A stretch of DNA of 64,000 bases from assembly GCF_008831285.2 (NCBI RefSeq), contig NC_045145.1, positions 3,948,723 through 4,012,722 of the forward strand, given 5' to 3'. A program made the translations under genes and the position numbers. The stretch comes from Nymphaea colorata (Eukaryota > Streptophyta > Magnoliopsida > Nymphaeales > Nymphaeaceae). Shown in pieces: positions 57,919-64,000 of the stretch; position 1 is the first letter of the stretch; each line of letters begins with the position of its first letter. The notes under the pieces were generated by a model. That model was given only the letters and a program-made list of their open reading frames with translations. It was not told where the DNA came from and searched no databases.

Positions 57919-58113
57919 GCAAGGGCCGAGGCAAGGTAGGGGCCCACATGGGCTTTGACCCCACATCAATTTTTTTTTGTTTAATTTACATATAATTTTT
58001 AAAAAATTTCACTTTTTTAATATGAAATTTTGAAAAATGATATTTCGGTTCTAATCAAAATTTAGAAACTTTAATTTGACTCCTCTTACGAAAAATTTCT
58101 AGCTCCGCCCCTA
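57919..58113. mobile_element. Short dispersed repeat, family of 20,852
   Basis: Runs from GCAAGGGCCGAGGCAAGG to TCTAGCTCCGCCCCTAGC, with the central GAAAAATGATATTTCGG phrase typical of the family. Confidence 0.65.
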
Positions 58114-58744
58114 GCTCCTAGTTAATGAAGTGACACATAGACTAGGTTGAAAATACAATGTCTTCACTTTAAGACCCCAAAGTAGTCCTAGACTCCAAGG
58201 CTAGAGAAAAAGAGAGGCGGAGAAAAAGGGGGACAGCGCTAGAATAGTCTTATTGTTTATTAGGAATTGTTTGATAATAGAAACAGTTTGTTATTGTTCG
58301 ATGTACCATCTACTCTACATATTGTTGTTGTTGCCAAAGGGCCCCCTTAAAGTACTCTCTACATTTAGTGTGGCCGACGGTGGAAGCATGGAATTGACAT
58401 TCCAATTGGAAAAGATCACCCACCAAACAGGTTCCATGAGTCAACTGGACCCAGGAACGGGTTTGGGGAATCTCAGAACTGGATCCAGACTGGAGAAGGG
58501 TTCGGGGCGGGTTTCCCTTTTTTCCTATTGGGTTAGACCCGGATTTAACAAGGGTTGCCGATGTTCACAGGCATGAGAATTGAGAAGCAAGAAATTCATA
58601 AATTGCCAGCCTGGCCTGACGCCAAGCATCAATGGAGAGAGAGAGGGAGGACAAGGAACGTGAATCCGTACTCTGCCACGCTCCCAGGCGTGGCTTTAAT
58701 GTGTGTGTGTGTGTTTTTTTTTGTAAAGACTATCCTAAGGGTGG

Positions 58745-58985
58745 ACATCTGACCCGCCGGGCACGACCCTGTAATAACCGGGTCGGGTATCCGAAACCGG
58801 GCTGGAGCGCGACCCGGCCCAGCCTGGCCTTTACAATTTTTTAAAATATAAAATAAAATTTTTGAATATAAAATATATTTTAAATAATAAAATATATATT
58901 ATTATTAATAAAATTTAATTGAACCGAATCGAGCCTCCATCGAATCGATCCAGGCTGTCCCATCAAGCCCCGACCACCATTACTG
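58745..58985. mobile_element. Decayed GGGC-type MITE
   Basis: GC-rich arms (GACCCGCCGGGCACGACC and GGCTGTCCCATCAAGCCCCG) around an AT-rich centre, the layout of the TGGGCATCGG family. Ends are eroded. Confidence 0.5.
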
Positions 58986-59073
58986 GTAGTATGAACCTTC
59001 TTGACTCTCATTTTCTCTCTCTATAGCATAATCGGTCGGGTTCTATAGCATAATCGATCCCCCAAGTGTTAAT

Positions 59074-59440
59074 TAGGGATGTCAACCTATCAGACTTGAA
59101 TTGAATATGTTGACCGAACGAATCTAAAAAAAAAAAAAAGTTTTTCGATTAAGAAATCGGATTCAGATTTGAGAAATGACATTTGATCGGATTTGGCTAT
59201 ACATAAATATTCAATCGGATTCGGATCAGATTTATTTTTAAATAAATATCCTACATTTAATGCTGAAAATTGATAAAATTTGGTTCAAAATTCAGATTCG
59301 AATTGTAAAATCAGATTTCAGATTTGAATTTAGATATGACTTTTCTTGATTCATATTTGAACCCAAATACTTCACTCCTAAAAACCAGATATGATTAAAG
59401 GTATATTCTATCCAAATCCAATCTATTGACAACCTTTTCA
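59074..59440. mobile_element. TAGGGATG-family MITE, right end eroded
   Basis: Begins TAGGGATGTCAACCTATC and contains CGGATTCGGATCAGATTTAT as in the other copies. The right terminus is not recognisable. Confidence 0.6.
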
Positions 59441-60336
59441 TCCGGGTTGAGCTTGAGTAAAGAAGCGAGTATCTTCTCTCTCTACTCATCCATCTCTCTC
59501 TCTCTTATGTTGACTGTTGTAAGATGGGGCATTGGCGACTGTATCAGTTTGCCTGTATCGTCTTATTTTCCAAATTTATGAATTTCAAAAGTAATTTAAA
59601 TGGATTAACATAAGAAAAAAATTCAAAAATAAGAACCTTATATGAAGATCTGATACAACCATACCTACCACGCCCGATACATACCGTTAGGGAGTACTGA
59701 CGCTAACAAAATTCTCTCCCTCTCTCTCCTTCTTAAATGGATGTTGGAAAATAAGAAAAAAAAAAAAACTTAATTGTATTCACCAACTTGAGGAGAGGAC
59801 GGATAATCTACGATGCAATTGCACAATTTGTAAAATTACTTACACTTATGATCAAATTTTTATAGTTTATTTTTTTCAAGTCCAAATTGTGGAGAGGTGA
59901 GCACAGATCGGAAGCCAAATTGATCTCCTTTTACGTGATCAACAGAGCCAATACTGCATTGTTTGTTCATATAGAATTGGTGGTAGAGCAAGAAATTCCT
60001 TTTGCTAACGAGTACTAACACATCAATTTTTAGTTATTAAGGGGTATCCTACACCTAAGTAATTAATGACCATAATATATCAGTATATATATATAATGTA
60101 ATGTGCTTGTTGCTTCAAAATTTAAAGGCAAATGCAAAATTGATCTGGTGGAAAGAAGGTTTTCTTGGATATGCTTGATTAATTAATAATTAATTTATAT
60201 TTAGTTGTTATCAAGTTTGGTTATCAGGTTTCGGACGGAAGAGATTATGTCTGTTAGCGCCCATTTCACTTTAATAATTTATTCACTAATATACATATTT
60301 AAGTTACTCCAACTTGGGTTGCATGTGTTACTTCGA
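59441..60336. other. AT-rich intergenic DNA
   Basis: No gene or clear element was seen. Confidence 0.4.
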
Positions 60337-60526
60337 AGGGACGAAACTAAAAATTTTTGGTGAGGAGTGTTGAATGAATGTTTTTAAATTTTGACAAGGG
60401 CCGAAATATCATTTTTTTAACTTTTCATATATTACAAGTAAATTTTTTTAAAAATTTAAATGTAAATTAAAAAAAAATTGAGGTGAGGCCAGGGCTCTTG
60501 CGAGTCCCATTTGGCTCCACCCCTAG
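60337..60526. mobile_element. Short dispersed repeat, family of 20,852, inverted
   Basis: The reverse complement of the family: GGGCCGAAATATCATTTTT and AAATGTAAATTAAAAAAAAA, ending TGGCTCCACCCCTAGTTA. Confidence 0.65.
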
Positions 60527-60529
60527 TTA

Positions 60530-60990
60530 AGATTAAGGCTGTATTTGTACCACAGCCTAGGCTTGCTGGAGAGGTCGAACTCAGCTGTGACTCATATATT
60601 GTTCAACTCAAGCTCGACTTGTTTCTCAAGTCAAACTTTACAAGGCCAACTCGATCTCAACTTGATAAACTATGTTGGAGCTTGAGATCTACTCATTTAA
60701 GCTTGTAAAATTAAAACCGTGTTGAGCTCGATCTGGGTAACACTTTAGCTCAACTCAAACTTGATAACAAGCTAATAGTTGAGCCACTGGGCTCAGGTCG
60801 AGCAGTACATGGGCCGAAGCCCTTGAACCAGCTATACGAGTATGCTCGACTTATTGAACACAGTAAGCCTACTTGAGTTTAAATGAATCGAGTTTGCGCT
60901 CAACTCATTCACAAAGTTGAGAGTTAATTTAAATTCGAAGTTGACTAGTTTAGTAAATGAGTTGAGTTTCCAATTAACACCCCTACGTAA
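60530..60990. mobile_element. GAGCTCGAG-rich MITE relative
   Basis: Dense GAGCTCGA, CTCAACTC and AGTTGAGC words similar to 5880 and 9488, ending near CAATTAACACCCCTACG. Termini were not clearly inverted. Confidence 0.5.
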
Positions 60991-61116
60991 GAGCACGTGA
61001 ACTTGTGAATAGTGTTATCTCAGTATTTGCGTATTCAAATAGAATTGGTTGCAAACTCATTCGGCTTGGTCATTTCAAGAATGATACGTACCATTTTTTA
61101 AACTATTAAGGGAAAT

Positions 61117-61238
61117 AATTTAAGGCTTTTATTTTATTTTATATATTTTGATTTATTTTTCAAGAATATATATATATATATATATATATTCTTGAAAAAT
61201 AAATCAAAATATATAAAATAAAATAAAAGCCTTAAATT
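61117..61238. repeat. Perfect 122-bp palindrome without spacer
   Basis: Both 61-bp arms match base for base about a centre at 61,177/61,178. The outer part contains AAGGCTTTTATTTTATTTTA, the inner part TTTTTCAAGAA and a (TA)n centre. The pairing was checked at several positions, and the first mismatch outside is 61,116/61,239. It could extrude a cruciform or fold as a hairpin RNA. Confidence 0.92.
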
Positions 61239-61497
61239 TTATATAATATATATATATATATTCTTATTCAATGATTCAATTCACAAACCAGTTTTCATAA
61301 CACGGACCAAACCATCTTGAATGGGATGTAAAACTCCTTCGGCAAGTACGGGAGACTGTGTGAGTTCATGTAGGCAGTTAACCACAAGGACCCACATAAT
61401 TTAGTTTTATTTGCTTCACTAGTTCTACATAATTTAGCTTCTTGTACATTAGTAACCACTAATTTAGGATTTTCCAAAAGTTGTAAAAATTGACTCT

Positions 61498-61870
61498 AAC
61501 TAAGGCGAGCACAACGAGTCGAGTCAGCTCGAACTTGCTTGTTAAAACTCGACTCAAAATCAACTCGTTTATAAACTGTTTATAAACTGGTTGAGTTAGA
61601 GTTGAAACTTCGGTTTATAATAAGTGAGTCTTGTTTGTTTAAACTTGGTTCGCGTCAGCTACATGCTAAATTGAAATATAATGACAGAATAGTTAAATGA
61701 CTAGCAACTAAACGTAACTCGACTTAAAAGAAATGAAACAAGCTTAACAAAAAATAAGTTAAATGGGTTAACCCATGTTCGACATTGTATTGTCGAATCA
61801 AGCTTGAGCTCAAGTCTAATCTACGGAACTTGACTCGAGTTCGAGCCGAGCTCAAGTTTTATGAGCGGCT
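61498..61870. mobile_element. GAGCTCGAG-rich MITE relative
   Basis: Similar composition to 9488-9868, with GAGTCGAGTCAGCTCG near the left and GAGTTCGAGCCGAGCTC near the right end. The AT-rich middle is retained. Confidence 0.5.
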
Positions 61871-62106
61871 TGTATACGATAGCGTTCGTGATGTTGATTT
61901 TATATAATATAGCTCTTTTCATTATCCGAAGTTAGTTTCATGCATATAATAAGATGGTCAAAAAAATGAGATGCGAGGAACCCACGGCTCTCTCTTCAGC
62001 TGTTCCGTACTCTTTCTCTCTCTTATATATATATATATATATACACATATAGTTGTTTGTTTGTATAGTGCTGCCAACCATCAATTCCATGCCGGGAATG
62101 TGCAGA

Positions 62107-62256
62107 ATGTGCTACCATGTGAGCCGAATCACATCTCTCTCTTTCTCTCTCTTTCCCTTTCTGTCTCTCTCTCTCTCTAACAGGTCTTAAAGTTAACAAG
62201 GCCACCATGTGCATGTGCTACCATGTGAGCCGAATCACATCTCTCTCTTTCTCTCT
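62107..62256 (+). repeat. Direct repeat, 106-bp spacing, upstream of the bHLH gene
   Basis: ATGTGCTACCATGTGAGCCG and the following ATCACATCTCTCTCTTTCTC occur at 62,107 and again, without change over more than 40 bp, at 62,213. The second copy is about 1.0 kb upstream of the bHLH start. The run between them is CT microsatellite. Confidence 0.85.
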
Positions 62257-63238
62257 CATCCCCACACACATGGAGCAGAAGTACATGCACTCTTCTCTCT
62301 CTCCCCACAGAGCCGATACACACACATGGTGCTCTCTGCCTATCTCTGCGCTGTGTGCTGCGAAGGCGCCGCCCTCTCCCTTTCGCTCTGGCTGGCCTTC
62401 GCTGTACATGCCGACTTCACATGCGCCCTTTGGGGAAACCACTCCCAATCTCCCTCCTCCTCCTCCCCCGACCGATTCCCTCACTTCCTTTTACTCTTTT
62501 GCCCTTCCTTCTCTCTCATGCCTTTCTCTCTCTATCTCTTCGTATTTCTTCCCTCCCATTTTCTTTGCTTGTTTTTCTTTTATGTTCGTTCTCTCTCCCA
62601 TGCATTATTTTTTTTATTAATGAAATCATGCTTTTATTCACTTTTTAAGGTGCATTTGATTAATTAAGATTGAAAATACAATGCGGGTATGATGTGACAA
62701 CGAGTAAATATTTCTTAAAATCTACGCTTGAAAGAGAAAAGGATCAGATAGAAAAGATCTTGGATTTTTTTTCACACAAGGAAACTACCTTGGTCTTTGC
62801 CTCTTATTTTTTAAATCGCGGAACAAGAGAAACGTGGCTCATGTCTGCCTTTAAAAAAAGGAAAGCGGCGTGTTATTATAAACAGAAAGCGAGGGGCAAT
62901 CGCATCATTTTTTGTGAACGTGAATGGAAAGCGTTGCGAAGATCACGGGAAAGAGCGGACACAGGAGGGGGCTGAACCGGGGAGGGGCAAAACGGACATT
63001 TCCTTCTTCCCCAAAATCCGCTGCACATGCATGGTTGCAGGCCGGCAGGCCTTCTTTTGAGTTGAGAGAGAGATTTAAAACGCTTCCTTTTCTCTCGTTT
63101 CATTCTATCTCCTTCTCTCTCTCTCGCTATAATCTAGTCTCTCCTGAACATCTCTCATTTCAATCTAGTCTCTTCTCCTCCTGAGAGAGAAAGCACTTTC
63201 AGTGAGGGAGAGAGAGAGAGAGTCTCTGTTGAAAGAGA
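62257..63238 (+). promoter_or_regulatory. Upstream region of the bHLH gene
   Basis: Contains CT-rich tracts (62,290-62,600 and 63,105-63,185), an ABRE-like ACGTGGC at 62,832-62,838 and a possible TATA-like GCTATAATC at 63,129. The last 100 bases before the ATG are CT/GA-rich, as in many plant leaders. Overlapping open frames at 62,207-62,667 are low-complexity and not taken as genes. Confidence 0.4.
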
Positions 63239-63571
63239 ATGGCGGAGTGCATGAAGATGAAGACAGGCGCAGGGTGTAGAAGGATCATGAAGAGGGGAGG
63301 CATGAGGAAGCCCAGAAGAATCCCCCCAAGCAGGCGCGGCGGCCTGAAAGGCCAGCCGCTTGGTGGTGGGAGCGACAGAGGGTCGATCTCCGCCAAGTTG
63401 GTGGCGCTCCAGGGCCTGGTGGCGGCGGGAGGGAGGATGAAGGTGGAGACGCTGTTCCAGGAGACGGCCAAGTACATCCTCTGCCTGAGAACCCAAGTCC
63501 AGATCTTGCAACGCTTGGTTGAGCTCTACGGCGGCGATGATGGTGGTGATTGTGGAGGCGAAGGAAGATGA
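63239..63571 (+). CDS. Atypical bHLH protein, 110 residues (UPBEAT1/IBH1-AIF-like)
   Basis: A single-exon protein: Lys/Arg-rich N-terminus (about 5-45), a helix-loop-helix at about 49-95 and a Gly/Asp-rich C-terminus. Helix 1 is SAKLVALQGLVAAGG, helix 2 VETLFQETAKYILCLRTQVQ then ILQRLVELYG; the LF..TA.YI..L..QV..LQ pattern is typical of plant atypical bHLH proteins. The basic part lacks the His-Glu-Arg residues that read the E-box. Known relatives act by forming dimers or repressive complexes in growth and redox control; whether this one binds DNA is not shown. The start is the first ATG of the frame (63,239), after a GA-rich leader. Residues 62-64 read AAG, where relatives commonly have PGG. 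Confidence 0.82.
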   Translation: MAECMKMKTGAGCRRIMKRGGMRKPRRIPPSRRGGLKGQPLGGGSDRGSISAKLVALQGLVAAGGRMKVETLFQETAKYILCLRTQVQILQRLVELYGGDDGGDCGGEGR

Positions 63572-64000
63572 GGGGAGGCGCAGGGAACGATGGTTCTTGT
63601 CTTGGGGTTTGTACTTTGTACAGTAAAACTGCATGGGTTCCATTTTTTTTTTTTTGGGTTTATTTTCTCATTTTCCCCTCATTTTGCTCTTAGCTTCTTG
63701 GTAGCTAGTCCGGCTTCTTTTTGTTCCTTCACAAAGTAGAAAGTCTGCTATTTCCTTTCAATCTGTCTTCTTCTTTCTTTAATGGTTGCCGTGAAAGGAT
63801 CTCTCTCTCTCTCTCTAAGCTAGCTGGGAGTCTTCAATGTTGAAAATGGTTTCTTTGTTTAACCAAATAATGGAAATAGCGCTGCTGCCTCCCTTTCCTA
63901 CCAAATTTAAACAAAAAAAAAAAAACTAAGAAACACATCATCTCGACGATACTCTTTCATTTCTGGATTTCTTTTCCTCTGCAACATAAGAATCGCAGGG
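63572..64000 (+). other. 3' flank of the bHLH gene
   Basis: Presumed 3' UTR and downstream DNA, T-rich with a CT run at 63,801-63,818. No further gene is visible before the window edge. Confidence 0.4.

Larger units (their letters stand above)
54635..58740. other. 3' flank of the hnRNP-like gene and intergenic DNA
   Basis: The 3' UTR presumably begins at 54,635; no poly(A) signal was fixed with confidence. Beyond it lie short dispersed repeats (listed separately), a decayed GGGC MITE at about 56,785-57,000 and a CT run near 57,005. No further gene was recognised. Confidence 0.45.

Noticed and set aside
62207-62667. Overlapping 97- to 152-residue frames upstream of the bHLH gene
   Set aside because: Ser/Leu/Pro-rich translations of CT-rich DNA in three frames at once; typical of a plant leader or promoter.
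1-64000. CRISPR arrays, operons, bacterial promoters or rRNA genes
   Set aside because: None seen. Regular short repeats here are microsatellites, and the genes are spliced plant nuclear genes.

Overview
The window is plant nuclear DNA and almost certainly from a flowering plant. It has spliced genes with GT-AG introns, plant gene families (GH1 beta-glucosidase, LRR receptor kinase, atypical bHLH), CT-rich leaders, and many MITEs, a tRNA-derived SINE, LTR-element and LINE remnants in an AT-rich background. The species cannot be fixed from the sequence. Most of the 64 kb is transposon-derived; only three loci look like host genes, and one of them is incomplete.

Layout. 1-3 kb: intergenic DNA with a decayed LINE. 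3.07-3.2 kb (minus): first exon of a GH1 beta-glucosidase; no other exon was seen, so the gene either continues past the left edge or is a fragment. 3.6-25 kb: gene-free, filled by hAT-like MITEs, SINE copies, microsatellites and a block present three times (8.1-10.9, 11.3-14.6 and 14.6-16.9 kb). 25.5-54.6 kb (plus): one 18-exon gene for a 564-residue hnRNP R/Q-type protein. All 18 exons join in frame (1,695 nt including the stop). Exons are 9-304 nt, but introns 6, 8, 11 and 17 are about 7.9, 5.9, 3.2 and 6.3 kb. 54.6-63.2 kb: intergenic, with more MITE copies and a perfect 122-bp palindrome. 63.2-63.6 kb (plus): a single-exon atypical bHLH gene.

Most notable points. (1) The hnRNP protein has three RRMs followed by a segment resembling the helical NURR/acidic domain of animal hnRNP Q, which in animals lies in front of the RRMs. 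(2) Intron 17 holds a complete but old LTR retrotransposon (49,421-53,302) with two about 217-bp LTRs, an initiator-Met primer site and a polypurine tract. Its interior carries an intronless, decayed LRR receptor-kinase sequence, which looks like transcript capture by a Ty3/Gypsy-like element. (3) Intron 6 holds a large inverted repeat (about 30.7-34.35 kb) built from two copies of one retroelement or pararetrovirus-like sequence. (4) Several MITE families and a SINE have clear termini and target-site duplications, and one SINE has an internal empty-site control.

The three host loci show no operon-like or functional link. Regulatory statements rest only on short motifs near the starts.
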